64,000 bases of DNA from an uncultured Pseudomonadota bacterium. Its GTDB lineage: Bacteria; Myxococcota_A; UBA796; GCA-2862545. Location of the stretch: the NCBI GenBank assembly GCA_913061235.1, contig CAJXTB010000004.1, positions 1 to 64,000 of the forward strand, given 5' to 3'. Shown in pieces: positions 8,358 through 17,064 of the stretch. Numbering within the stretch: position 1 is the first letter of the stretch; each line of letters begins with the position of its first letter. The notes below the pieces were generated by a model. That model saw nothing but the letters and a program-made list of their open reading frames with translations. It was not told where the DNA came from and ran no database searches. The position numbers were made by a program, and so were the translations under genes.

Positions 8358-10265
8358 TTGAGCCCTACACGTGATAGACTGCGAGTCTTGTTGGAGTCGA
8401 TCGAACGCGTGAACGCGGAGACGGGCCGAAAGTTCCACTTCATTCGGGTCATCGCCTCTGGCGGGTTCGGATCAGTGTACCTAGCAAAAGAGCTGCACTC
8501 GGACGGGTTTTCCCGTGTGGTTGCGGTCAAGCTGTTGCACCCCAAGTGGTCTGAGAACGAAGAGATCGCATCGCGCATGCGTGATGAGGCACGCCTGTTG
8601 GGCCAGATCCGGCACCGCCACATTGTGGACGTGCGCGACCTGACCCGCATTGATGGGCGAGTCGCCGTGATCATGGAGTACCTCGAGGCGATTGACCTGA
8701 AGGACATCGTCCAAGGCTGCCTGGAACAAGAGACGACGGTTCCGGTACGTGCGGCACTTGAGCTTGGCGGTGATGTCGCCTCTGCGCTGGACGCTGCCTA
8801 CAACCGGCCCCCCTACGCAGGGGAGAAGCCGCTTCGCGTCATCCACCGGGACATCAAGCCGTCCAATGTGATGGTCGATGACCAAGGCAACGCCAAGGTT
8901 CTCGACTTCGGTGTTGCTCGAGCCGACTTCCAAGGCCGCGAGAGCGAGACGCAAGAGCTGGCGTTTGGCAGCGTGGAGTACATGCCTCCGGAGCGTCTGT
9001 TCTTTGAGCCCGAGTCGCCCGCCTCCGACATCTATTCGTTGGGCGCTACGCTGTATGAACTGCTGGCACGTCAGAAGTTCGGCAAGGCCAAGTTGCGGCC
9101 TGCTCTACACGATCAACACGTGGATGAGCAGCTGGACGCTGTGTTCGCCGCTCATCCTCCAGGTGTGGAGTCGATTCGAGATGAAGTCGACCTCTTGCTC
9201 ACGGAGATGCTCTCGTTTGACGAAGCAGACCGTCCCACGGCTGCCGACTGTGCAACGCGGATGCGAGAGCTTGCTGGCCAACTGCAAGGAGAGCCAACGC
9301 TCGCGGTCTGGAGCAAGGCGTTCGTTCCACCATTGGTCGCCCAGGCCCACGCCGACAGCGAGTCCAAGCCCGTAGACGACGCCCTCTCCAACCGCGTTGT
9401 AGAAGAGGACTCCAAGGGGTTCGCCCGCAGTGCGAGTGAAGCGGCAACTCAGAGCACAGTGCCCGAGCCGGTCGTGATGTCTGCTGCAGACATCGCCTTC
9501 GAGCAACTGAAAGAAGAGAGCTTGGCGCTGCGCACGCCTCCGCCGGCACCGCGCAGTCAGGCCCCGGCACCCGAAGCAGCCCGTTCTCCCGGCGGCTTCG
9601 GCGTACCGCCACCCCCGCCTCGGCGCTCGATTGTCACGCCCCAGGCGCCGCCTGCACCCACTCAGCAGCGTAGCTCCACCCCAGCGACTGAGATTTCCCG
9701 TGTCGAGCGTCCGCGTTCACCGGCTCCCATGGTGTCGACTGGTGGCGGTGCTCCACCTCGCACTGCGGTCATGGCGCCACCCCCTCGTCGTGTCGAGCAG
9801 GAAGAGCCGATCCCCACTTCGGGTGGAGGGCGCGCCTTCAAGGCGACAGTCGTCGCGTTCTTTACGGTGGCTGTCGTGTCGGCCCTCGTCGTACTCATCG
9901 GCAGTGCCATTTATTTTGGACCGGGCCTGTTGTCCTCTGGCACCACATCGGTTGCGATGGAACCCGTCCCGTCTGCGGTCGTAGCGCCCGAAGCACCCGA
10001 GCCGCCCACACCACAGGTGGTCAGTGGCCCATCCGCCACGTTTGAGAGTGCCCTTCCAGGTACGCGCAAGGTGACGGTGCGGTGTGATGAAGGGGACGGT
10101 GAAGGTGACACCACCGCGTTGGTCGCGGGTGAAGCGCTTGGGGACTGCACCGTTACCGCCATGGACAGCCGCCGCCGCCGATTGACCGCTGTTGTGACCG
10201 ATGCACGCCCCGGCGATTACATTTGTTTCGCGGATGGCGAATCAATTTGTGAGATGCAAGAGTAA
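8358..10265 (+). CDS. Membrane-anchored Ser/Thr protein kinase
   Basis: Residues ~28-300 are a complete Hanks-type kinase domain: Gly-rich loop ASGGFGSV (33-40), ATP-binding Lys58, catalytic loop HRDIKPSN (163-170, catalytic Asp165), DFG at 183-185 and a PPE activation-segment end. Unlike the protein encoded at 2218-4176 every catalytic residue is present. A Pro/Ala-rich linker (~400-485) leads to one transmembrane helix (VVAFFTVAVVSALVVLIG) and a small external C-terminal domain of about 120 residues. It therefore signals from the envelope to the cytoplasm or the reverse. The start is TTG at 8358 with a weak GGGG upstream; the exact N-terminus is uncertain by a few codons. It is divergent from the lipoprotein gene at 7287-8312. 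Confidence 0.9.
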   Translation: MSPTRDRLRVLLESIERVNAETGRKFHFIRVIASGGFGSVYLAKELHSDGFSRVVAVKLLHPKWSENEEIASRMRDEARLLGQIRHRHIVDVRDLTRIDGRVAVIMEYLEAIDLKDIVQGCLEQETTVPVRAALELGGDVASALDAAYNRPPYAGEKPLRVIHRDIKPSNVMVDDQGNAKVLDFGVARADFQGRESETQELAFGSVEYMPPERLFFEPESPASDIYSLGATLYELLARQKFGKAKLRPALHDQHVDEQLDAVFAAHPPGVESIRDEVDLLLTEMLSFDEADRPTAADCATRMRELAGQLQGEPTLAVWSKAFVPPLVAQAHADSESKPVDDALSNRVVEEDSKGFARSASEAATQSTVPEPVVMSAADIAFEQLKEESLALRTPPPAPRSQAPAPEAARSPGGFGVPPPPPRRSIVTPQAPPAPTQQRSSTPATEISRVERPRSPAPMVSTGGGAPPRTAVMAPPPRRVEQEEPIPTSGGGRAFKATVVAFFTVAVVSALVVLIGSAIYFGPGLLSSGTTSVAMEPVPSAVVAPEAPEPPTPQVVSGPSATFESALPGTRKVTVRCDEGDGEGDTTALVAGEALGDCTVTAMDSRRRRLTAVVTDARPGDYICFADGESICEMQE

Positions 10266-10376
10266 GGTCATAGAACCTTGTGAATGCGTTCATGAGAGTC
10301 GGGTTGAACTGACCTCGATTTTGACCTGTACTCAGGCGGTGGTATGCCGCGCCACGCCCCTGCTGGAGCCCTTCAG

Positions 10377-10748
10377 ATGCTGCTTGGTGTCTACATTTTT
10401 GTTGATGACGACTTCGAAGACCCCATCTACGGTGTTCCTGCTTTGGCAGACCTCGACGATGAGTTGAGTGTTGCTATCTGTCAGGTCATTGATGATGCGA
10501 TGGAAGGGGACCGTAGTACCTCCGGTATCGTTGAACATGGGTCGGCCCTCATCGGCTACCGCATGTCTACGCGGACCGGCATTTCGCACGTTGCGGTTGT
10601 GGAAGACGGCGTGGCTCGGCCCGAGCTTGTTTCCTACTTGCAAGAGCTGGCCACAACCTACGCAGACGAGGTTGACGCACCGCGACAGCCCGAGCGTGCT
10701 GGTGTCGCAGATGTTGTGGACATCGTTGAGCCGCCCTGGGAAGAGTAG
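10377..10748 (+). CDS. Hypothetical small acidic protein
   Basis: A 123-residue acidic soluble protein with no signal peptide or membrane segment. It begins MLLGVYIFVDDDFEDP and shows alternating hydrophobic strands and helices, ending with an acidic tail EPPWEE. I chose the ATG at 10377 because GGAG lies eight bases upstream; an upstream ATG at 10344 would add 11 residues but lacks a clear ribosome site. It lies between the kinase and the HerA-like ATPase genes on the same strand. The strand/helix alternation loosely recalls roadblock-like regulators, but I do not recognise the family. Confidence 0.6.
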   Translation: MLLGVYIFVDDDFEDPIYGVPALADLDDELSVAICQVIDDAMEGDRSTSGIVEHGSALIGYRMSTRTGISHVAVVEDGVARPELVSYLQELATTYADEVDAPRQPERAGVADVVDIVEPPWEE

Positions 10749-10823
10749 CAGTGGGTCGGTAGTGCGGATTCCGCGTTGACCGACAGCCACATGCGTTAGC
10801 GATGCTCCACCGAGGAGTGTCTT

Positions 10824-13241
10824 GTGTCAGAGCGTTTGTATGTTGGTCGTGTTGTTGACCCAGAAACCCTGCGTCCGACGGACCAAGACCACCTGCTGAA
10901 GCCGGACCGCCTGACGCGGCATGCGGTGTGTTTGGGCATGACTGGGTCTGGAAAGACCGGTCTGTGTGTCACGCTTCTTGAAGAGATGGCCATGGCCGGA
11001 GTTCCGGTTCTTGCCATTGACCCAAAAGGCGACATGGCCAACTTGGCGCTGGCGTTCACTGGGCACCCGGCCTCCGCTTTTGAGCCGTGGATGGATGAAG
11101 CGGATGCCTCACGGCAGGGCATCTCCAAGGCTGAACTTGCGGAGAAGACCGCGAGCATGTGGCGCAACGGTCTTACCGAATGGGGAGTGGATGACGCTCG
11201 CGTTCGGCGGTTTACCGAAGGGTGTGACGTCAGCATCCTCACGCCAGGAAGCAACTCTGGAATTCCGGTAGATGTGCTATCTGCGCTGTCGATTCCCGAT
11301 GCGGACTTGCTGGAGGACGAGGAGACGCTTCGGGACCTTGTGACAGGGACGGTGAGCTCCATTCTCGGCCTAGTGGGCGTAGAAGCGGACCCCGTCAACG
11401 ACCCCGAACACATCGTGCTCAGCACCATCCTCACCGGAGCATGGCTCGCAGGCGAGGACGCCGACATGGAGACGCTCATTGTGCGTCTTGTCGATCCGCC
11501 TTTTGCCAAGGTCGGCGTGTTTCCCGTCGATACCTTCTTCAAGCGCTCCGACCGCATGAAGCTGGCCATGAAGCTCAACGGCATCATCGCGTCACCGGCG
11601 TTCGCGTCGTGGAGTGATGGCGTGCCCATGGACATTGATGCGCTGCTGGCTCCTGTGAACGGCAAGACCCCCATTCGGGTCTTCTACACGGCGCACTTGG
11701 CCGACGACCAGCGCATGTTCTTCATCTCGGCTCTGCTCAACCGGGTCGTGGCTTGGTCGCGTCGTCAGTCAGGAACCAGTGCGCTTAGGGCGATGGTTTA
11801 CTTTGACGAGGTCTACGGGTTCTTGCCGCCGCACCCGAAAAATCCTCCGACCAAACAGCCCGTGCTGACGCTTATGAAGCAGGCGCGTGCGGTGGGCGTG
11901 GGCGTCATGCTCGTCACCCAGAACCCGGTCGACGTGGACTACAAAGCACTGTCCAACGCCGGTACCTGGTTCATCGGTCGTCTACAGACCGAGCAAGACC
12001 GCGAGCGCGTGTTGGATGGCCTTGCCGGCGCCTCTGGCGAGTTCGACCGAGCAACCGTGAGTGGCTGGCTTCAGAACATGCCCTCGAGAACCTTCGTGCT
12101 GCGCGATGTGAAGGAAGATGCTCCGATTCTACTCCACAGTCGCTGGGCGATTAGCTACTTGCGAGGCCCACTGACCCGGACCGAGCTTGAGAAGATTGAC
12201 CAGGATGAGCCCACCTTTGCGTCTGACCGCTCTTCGACTTCTGCCGTAGCTACGGCTGCTGCGCCGTCTCATCCTGAACCGGAAGAAGATGGCCTGTCTA
12301 CGGACCTTCCGCCGTGTCCAGAGGGCTACCAATACCGATTCTTAGACCCCGGCAGCGTGTTTCGTGCGGCCCTACAGCCCATCTTTCTCGACTCGGCTGA
12401 GCCCCCACGCGACGACCGTCAGATCGTGTGGCGCCCAGCGGTCCATGCCCAGCTCGACCTGACTTTCGACGAGGGCACGACCTTCCGTAGTGACCGCGAA
12501 GAGCATCGGCTGTTCTTTCCCTTTGGTGACGACGCCATTCCCGAGCCTGTGGAAGCGCCGTTTGAGCCGGGTGACTTTTTGCCCGGTGAGCCGTCTCAGG
12601 GCCTGTTCGCAGCACTTCCGGAGATGGTCGACGAAGCCAAGGAGCTCAAGGCCTTCGAGAAGCGCATTGTCGACGAGGTCTTCCGCGGGGAGACCACCGA
12701 GATGTACAAGCAGCGCGCATTGCGCTTGGTCAGTGGTGCCGGGGAAGCACGCGACGCGTTCGAGATTCGTGTGCGCGAAGCCATTCAGGAGCGCATCGAC
12801 ACCAAGGTCGCCAAGCTCAAGGACAGCGTGGACCGCAAGGTACAGCGCTTGGATTCACGTCGTCGGCAGCTTGAAGAGCGCGTATCGGGCCTCAAGTCCG
12901 CGAGTCGTGCTCAGACTGCGACAGAAGTGATGAGTGCTGCGGAGACCGTGTTTGGACTGTTCTTCGGCGGCCGTCGCAAGAGTGTGTCGGCAATGGCCAC
13001 CAAGCGGCAACAGTCCATGCGAGCGGCGGAACGGGTTGGACAGACAGAGACCCAGATCACCGAAAATGAGCGCGAGGTCTACGACCTAACGGTGGACACC
13101 GAAGACAAGATTGCCGCCATCGAGAACGATGAACTGCGGGCTGTCGACGACATCGAGACAGTGGAGGTTCGCTTGGAGCGCTCCGACCTCAAGGTGCGCG
13201 ACTTCGGCATTGTGTGGGTTCCCGTGACCCGGCAGGTCTAG
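10824..13241 (+). CDS. HerA/FtsK-superfamily ATPase with C-terminal coiled coil
   Basis: An 805-residue P-loop ATPase. The Walker A motif GMTGSGKT is at residues 38-45, DPKGDMANLAL follows the first strand, and MVYFDEVYGFLPP near residue 325 is the Walker B. LVTQNPVDVDYKALSNAGTW and the Arg-rich segment after it are typical of the HerA-like helicase/translocase family that pumps DNA. Residues ~640-790 are highly charged (DSVDRKVQRLDSRRRQLEE) and predict a long coiled coil. The GTG start is preceded by GAGGAG. HerA usually partners NurA, but no NurA-like gene is next to it, so a stand-alone role in DNA processing or a conflict system is possible. Confidence 0.85.
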   Translation: MSERLYVGRVVDPETLRPTDQDHLLKPDRLTRHAVCLGMTGSGKTGLCVTLLEEMAMAGVPVLAIDPKGDMANLALAFTGHPASAFEPWMDEADASRQGISKAELAEKTASMWRNGLTEWGVDDARVRRFTEGCDVSILTPGSNSGIPVDVLSALSIPDADLLEDEETLRDLVTGTVSSILGLVGVEADPVNDPEHIVLSTILTGAWLAGEDADMETLIVRLVDPPFAKVGVFPVDTFFKRSDRMKLAMKLNGIIASPAFASWSDGVPMDIDALLAPVNGKTPIRVFYTAHLADDQRMFFISALLNRVVAWSRRQSGTSALRAMVYFDEVYGFLPPHPKNPPTKQPVLTLMKQARAVGVGVMLVTQNPVDVDYKALSNAGTWFIGRLQTEQDRERVLDGLAGASGEFDRATVSGWLQNMPSRTFVLRDVKEDAPILLHSRWAISYLRGPLTRTELEKIDQDEPTFASDRSSTSAVATAAAPSHPEPEEDGLSTDLPPCPEGYQYRFLDPGSVFRAALQPIFLDSAEPPRDDRQIVWRPAVHAQLDLTFDEGTTFRSDREEHRLFFPFGDDAIPEPVEAPFEPGDFLPGEPSQGLFAALPEMVDEAKELKAFEKRIVDEVFRGETTEMYKQRALRLVSGAGEARDAFEIRVREAIQERIDTKVAKLKDSVDRKVQRLDSRRRQLEERVSGLKSASRAQTATEVMSAAETVFGLFFGGRRKSVSAMATKRQQSMRAAERVGQTETQITENEREVYDLTVDTEDKIAAIENDELRAVDDIETVEVRLERSDLKVRDFGIVWVPVTRQV

Positions 13242-13328
13242 GGCATCGTCTCCGGCCCGTGGCGTTCCGTCGCTGCGGGTACCAGAACTCCGAGGCGGTG
13301 TTATCAGCCGCCTCCGCGCGGGTGAATC

Positions 13329-14690
13329 ATGTCTGAAGTTGAGACCGAACAAAGCAAGAAGGTGTTCTTCCGCACCTTCGGTTGCCAAATGAATGAGTAC
13401 GACACGGGCAAGATGCGCGCCCAGCTGGAGTCGGACGGCTACGTCGCCACTGATTCGCCAGAAGAAGCTGACGTTATCGTGGTCAATACCTGCTCTATCC
13501 GTGACAAGGCGGAGCAGAAGATGCACTCCGCGCTCGGCGAGTACCGGCGCATGAAGAAAGAGGGGCAGCCGGTCACGATTGCTGTGGCCGGATGTGTGGC
13601 CCAGCAAGAAGGCCAGACCCTGCTTGACCGCTACAAGGACTTGGACCTGGTCTTTGGTCCAGACGGCATACCCCAAGTACGCAACTTGGTTCGTGCGGCC
13701 CGTACCACGGGCCGTGTGCTGGACACCGACTACCTAGACCTAGACAACTACCCCTTCGTCAGCGACTTAGACCCCGCTAGCAAGGGCAAAGTCGGGGCCT
13801 TCGTTACCATTCAGAAGGGCTGTGACAACAACTGCACCTTCTGCATTGTACCGACCACACGCGGAAAAGAAGCGTCGCGTCCGTGGGACGAAATCGTGGA
13901 CGAGTCACGCCGTCTGGTGGACACGGGCGTCAAAGAAATCACGCTCATCGGTCAGAACGTCAACAGCTACGGGTTGAAGAACCCAGGCGACATTCCGTTC
14001 GCTGAACTTCTGTACAAGATCAGCGATATCGAAGGTGTCGAGCGTATTCGTTACACCACCAGCCATCCGCGTGACGTCACGGATGAGCTCATCCAGGCCT
14101 ACGCGGACCTGCCGAAGCTGACCTCGCAGCTGCATCTCCCGGTACAGTCGGGCAGCAACCGAGTGCTTCGCCGTATGCGTCGCTACTACACGCGCGAGCG
14201 CTTCCTCGACATTGTCGCCGGTCTGAAGAAGGCGCGTCCTGACTTGGTACTGAGCACCGACATCATCTGCGGCTTTCCGGGTGAAACGGACGAGGACTTC
14301 GAGCAGACCTTGCAGCTCATGGACGAAGTCGGCTTTGTGTCGTCGTTCTCCTTTAAGTACAGCCCGCGACCCGGAACTCCCGCTTTGAAGATGACCGGAA
14401 AGAGGGGCGAAGGTGTTGCCCCGGAGGTTGCACAGGAGCGTTTGGTCCGTTGGCAAACCATGCAACGAGAGTCGTCTGCGGCCTGGGCCAAGAGCCTTGA
14501 AGGCGGCGTGCACGACGTACTCGTTGAGGGCTGGTCCAAGCATGATGCAGGTGTTGTGTGTGGTCGGACGAGCCAGTTCGCCATGGTGAACTTCCCCGGT
14601 GACCTGTCGCTTGTTGGCAAGACCGTTCCGGTGCAGGTCACGCGTGCCTTCACCAACAGCGTGCGCGGCGAGCGCGTTTCGCAGGCGTGA
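13329..14690 (+). CDS. miaB: tRNA-2-methylthio-N6-dimethylallyladenosine synthase MiaB
   Basis: This 453-residue methylthiotransferase adds the 2-methylthio group to i6A37 of tRNAs. The N-terminal MTTase domain has the diagnostic TFGCQMNEYD with Cys19, then Cys55 and Cys89, the three ligands of the auxiliary 4Fe-4S cluster. The radical-SAM CxxxCxxC is at Cys165, Cys169 and Cys172. A TRAM domain of about 65 residues ends the protein. A short hairpin (13292-13298 pairing with 13308-13314) lies just upstream of the ATG without a T run. Its stop overlaps the GTG of the ABC permease gene, so the genes are translationally coupled. Confidence 0.96.
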   Translation: MSEVETEQSKKVFFRTFGCQMNEYDTGKMRAQLESDGYVATDSPEEADVIVVNTCSIRDKAEQKMHSALGEYRRMKKEGQPVTIAVAGCVAQQEGQTLLDRYKDLDLVFGPDGIPQVRNLVRAARTTGRVLDTDYLDLDNYPFVSDLDPASKGKVGAFVTIQKGCDNNCTFCIVPTTRGKEASRPWDEIVDESRRLVDTGVKEITLIGQNVNSYGLKNPGDIPFAELLYKISDIEGVERIRYTTSHPRDVTDELIQAYADLPKLTSQLHLPVQSGSNRVLRRMRRYYTRERFLDIVAGLKKARPDLVLSTDIICGFPGETDEDFEQTLQLMDEVGFVSSFSFKYSPRPGTPALKMTGKRGEGVAPEVAQERLVRWQTMQRESSAAWAKSLEGGVHDVLVEGWSKHDAGVVCGRTSQFAMVNFPGDLSLVGKTVPVQVTRAFTNSVRGERVSQA

Positions 14691-16057
14691 GCGAACCAAA
14701 CCCGTATTGGTGGGCCTACACTCTTCGCCGGGCACATCGGCGGGAGCACGATGGGACGTTGCGTACGGTGCTCACCGGCCTGATTCCTCTTGCGGTTGCT
14801 GCTGTCCTGGTTCCGGTAGTTCGCCCGGTGTTCCTTGGGTTCTTGGACGAAGGGTCTCAGGCTCTGGCGCCGGGCCTTCAGGGCATTGTGCTGCGACTCG
14901 GCCTTCTCATCGTCGCCGTGACGGCGCTCGACGTGTACGCCGCACTCATTCGCAGTGATGAGCGGGCGATTTTGGACCTGCATCCGGTAGACCCAGAGCA
15001 GGTCAGTCGGTATCTGATGGGCCGAACCGAGCGTGAGCGCCGGTGGATACCCGCTGCTGTGGCCATTCTTCTGCTGCCGGTAGCGATTGAAGCGAGTGTT
15101 GTTGGCTATACGTTCAGCGTCATTGCGTTGGCGGCCGTTGCTACCATGTCGTTTCGTGCGTCTGCCCTGATGCACTTGGGTGCGGTGGGATTGGCCGAGA
15201 GCGAGTGGGCTGCGCCGTTCTTGGACCTGCTTCGCGGGAGCAATCCGCGGGCTCAAGCGGCATTCATCTACGCCCCTGGGGCGGTATTGGCAGCGACCGC
15301 TGGCGCGGTTTGGCTGGCATCACTCGGCGTACAGTTTTCCCTCAGCAATGCCCCTTTGGGGATGGTGTTGGTGATCTTGCCGGTGCTCATTGGTGGGTTG
15401 GCCAGCCACTACGTGGGCCGTGTGTCCCAACGTTCCTGGTTCCGTGCCTCTCCAATTCTTGCAGATATTGACGCCCGCTATTCGGCGTTGGAACAAGAAG
15501 ACGACGGGCTGCGCGTCTACCTTGAGTTCACCCTTCGCTGGCTTCCAGAGCGCTTAGCTCTGTACGTCGAGAAGGATTTACGCCATGGCTGGCGTTTGCG
15601 TCGGACGGGCGTGACCTTGGCGTGGGCCGTGGGTGTGCTGTCGGCCCTTGCGGGATGGTCAGGCAGTGAGTCTGCGCCGGTGACGTCGATGGTTGTGGGT
15701 GTACTCGGCGTCTTTGCCTTGGCTCTGAATGGCGTGTTGATGGAGTCGGACCAGCCTGCGTTTTTGCGCGAGTGGCTGTCGGTAGACAAGAGTGCTGCCA
15801 TGGCTGCACGCGGCATTGCGGTGTTCGGTTGGCTGCAAGCGGCGGTCTGGTTGCCCCTTCCTGTGATCTGGCTGCGCCACGGGTTTCTCCCGGCGGCGAC
15901 GTCAACCGGGATTGTCTTTGCGTGCAGCATAGTAGCGGCGGTTCTGGTCGCACTGTGCAGCCGTCGTCCCCGTTGGGGGCTGTGGGTCTATCTGCCGGTG
16001 GTTGCTGGCATTGCAGGGGTGGTGGTCACCGCAACCCGTCTCGGAGGTGCGCTGTGA
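14687..16057 (+). CDS. ABC transporter permease-like membrane protein
   Basis: A 456-residue polytopic membrane protein with about ten hydrophobic segments, starting near residue 25 (VLTGLIPLAVAAVLVPVV) and ending near 450. A cytoplasmic loop around residues 95-125 (LDLHPVDPEQVSRYLMGR) resembles that of large single-chain ABC exporter permeases. The GTG start overlaps the miaB stop by four bases, and its own stop overlaps the GTG of the ATPase gene in the same GTGA manner. This layout, with the ATPase immediately downstream, supports a two-gene exporter. Substrate is unknown and there is no sequence link to miaB function. Confidence 0.8.
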   Translation: MSEPNPYWWAYTLRRAHRREHDGTLRTVLTGLIPLAVAAVLVPVVRPVFLGFLDEGSQALAPGLQGIVLRLGLLIVAVTALDVYAALIRSDERAILDLHPVDPEQVSRYLMGRTERERRWIPAAVAILLLPVAIEASVVGYTFSVIALAAVATMSFRASALMHLGAVGLAESEWAAPFLDLLRGSNPRAQAAFIYAPGAVLAATAGAVWLASLGVQFSLSNAPLGMVLVILPVLIGGLASHYVGRVSQRSWFRASPILADIDARYSALEQEDDGLRVYLEFTLRWLPERLALYVEKDLRHGWRLRRTGVTLAWAVGVLSALAGWSGSESAPVTSMVVGVLGVFALALNGVLMESDQPAFLREWLSVDKSAAMAARGIAVFGWLQAAVWLPLPVIWLRHGFLPAATSTGIVFACSIVAAVLVALCSRRPRWGLWVYLPVVAGIAGVVVTATRLGGAL

Positions 16058-16764
16058 GCGCTGCCATTGTGTTTGAGGGTGTTCGCAAGACCTACGGCAG
16101 GGTGGTTGCCGTCGACCGTGTTGACGTCAGCATTGACGCTGGGGCATTCGTTGGGCTCATTGGGCACAACGGGGCCGGCAAGAGCACGTCGCTAAAGATG
16201 CTCATGGGTACGCTGCTACCTACCGAAGGTCGCGTCACGGTCTGCGGTATCGACGTCAGCGACAACCCACGGGATGCTCGCGCAGTGATGGGCGCTGTCC
16301 CCGAAGAACCTGCTGTCTACGAGTATTTGACCGGGCGGGAGTTCTTGGAGTTCGTGGCCAAGGTCCGTGGCTGTGAGGGCGTGATTCCTGCGCTTGAGCA
16401 AGTCGGCATGCTCGGTGACTCAGACCGATTGACGCGCGAGTACAGCCAAGGCATGCGTCGCAAGATTGCGCTGGCTGCGGCCCTGCTTGGAGACCCAAAG
16501 GTCATCGTCCTCGACGAAGCGCTCAACGGCCTCGATCCACCCAGTGCAGCGCGCATCAAGGGTGTGTTGCGTGAGCGCGTCGACGATGGCGCTACCGTGC
16601 TGCTCTCGACCCATGTCATCGATACGGTTGAGCGCGTTGCGGACCGAGTCATCATGCTGGCCCATGGTCGGGTGGTGGCGGATGAAGTGGTCGCTGAGCT
16701 GGCTGAGGGCGGCCTAGAGCGCCTGTTCCTAGAGCGCTTGGAAGCCACGCGGGATGCGCGCTAG
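16054..16764 (+). CDS. ABC transporter ATP-binding protein
   Basis: A 236-residue nucleotide-binding subunit of the export (ABC-2) type. Walker A is GHNGAGKST (about 36-44), the signature motif is YSQGMRRK (a common LSGGQ variant in this subfamily), and Walker B is VIVLDEAL followed by NGLDPPS. The switch His appears in LLSTHVID. The GTG start is preceded by GGAGG and overlaps the permease stop as GTGA, so 1:1 co-translation is likely. It powers the neighbouring permease; direction is inferred to be export. Confidence 0.93.
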   Translation: MSAAIVFEGVRKTYGRVVAVDRVDVSIDAGAFVGLIGHNGAGKSTSLKMLMGTLLPTEGRVTVCGIDVSDNPRDARAVMGAVPEEPAVYEYLTGREFLEFVAKVRGCEGVIPALEQVGMLGDSDRLTREYSQGMRRKIALAAALLGDPKVIVLDEALNGLDPPSAARIKGVLRERVDDGATVLLSTHVIDTVERVADRVIMLAHGRVVADEVVAELAEGGLERLFLERLEATRDAR

Positions 16765-16791
16765 GGTGCAGGACGACGAGGAGGGCGTGCC

Positions 16792-17001
16792 GTGACGACG
16801 CAGGGAATCATTGGTGGAGTGTTCCTGGGCTTGGGCTTGGTCACCTTGATCGGGCGATTCATGGCGCCAGACAGCCACATGATGTTCAGCAAGCTTCAGC
16901 CCATGAAGGATTATTGGGGTGAGGGGCGGGGGACGGCTCTGCACGTCGTTGCCTACACGGTCTTGCCCATTGTCGTGGGAGCTGTGCTGGTCCTCGGGTG
17001 A
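16792..17001 (+). CDS. Small two-helix membrane protein
   Basis: A 69-residue protein with two predicted transmembrane helices (IIGGVFLGLGLVTLIG and VVAYTVLPIVVGAVLVLG) joined by a short polar loop with DYWGEGRG. The GTG start has GGAGGG upstream. It is 27 bp behind the ABC ATPase gene on the same strand, so it may belong to that exporter operon or act as an accessory subunit. I do not recognise a family. Confidence 0.6.
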   Translation: MTTQGIIGGVFLGLGLVTLIGRFMAPDSHMMFSKLQPMKDYWGEGRGTALHVVAYTVLPIVVGAVLVLG

Positions 17002-17064
17002 GCAGCCTCGTCCTCACGGCATCTGGCGGACTCGTCAGGACGTCGTCGGCGAATCCGACCGGGC

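Noticed and set aside
7287-8438. Longer start for the lipoprotein at 8438
   Set aside because: The extra 42 residues would bury the signal peptide and overlap the start of the divergent kinase gene; GGAGGTGATT supports GTG 8312.
13292-13314. Terminator upstream of miaB
   Set aside because: The 7-bp stem has no T run on the + strand and lies too close to the miaB start; a translation-level effect is possible but not supported.
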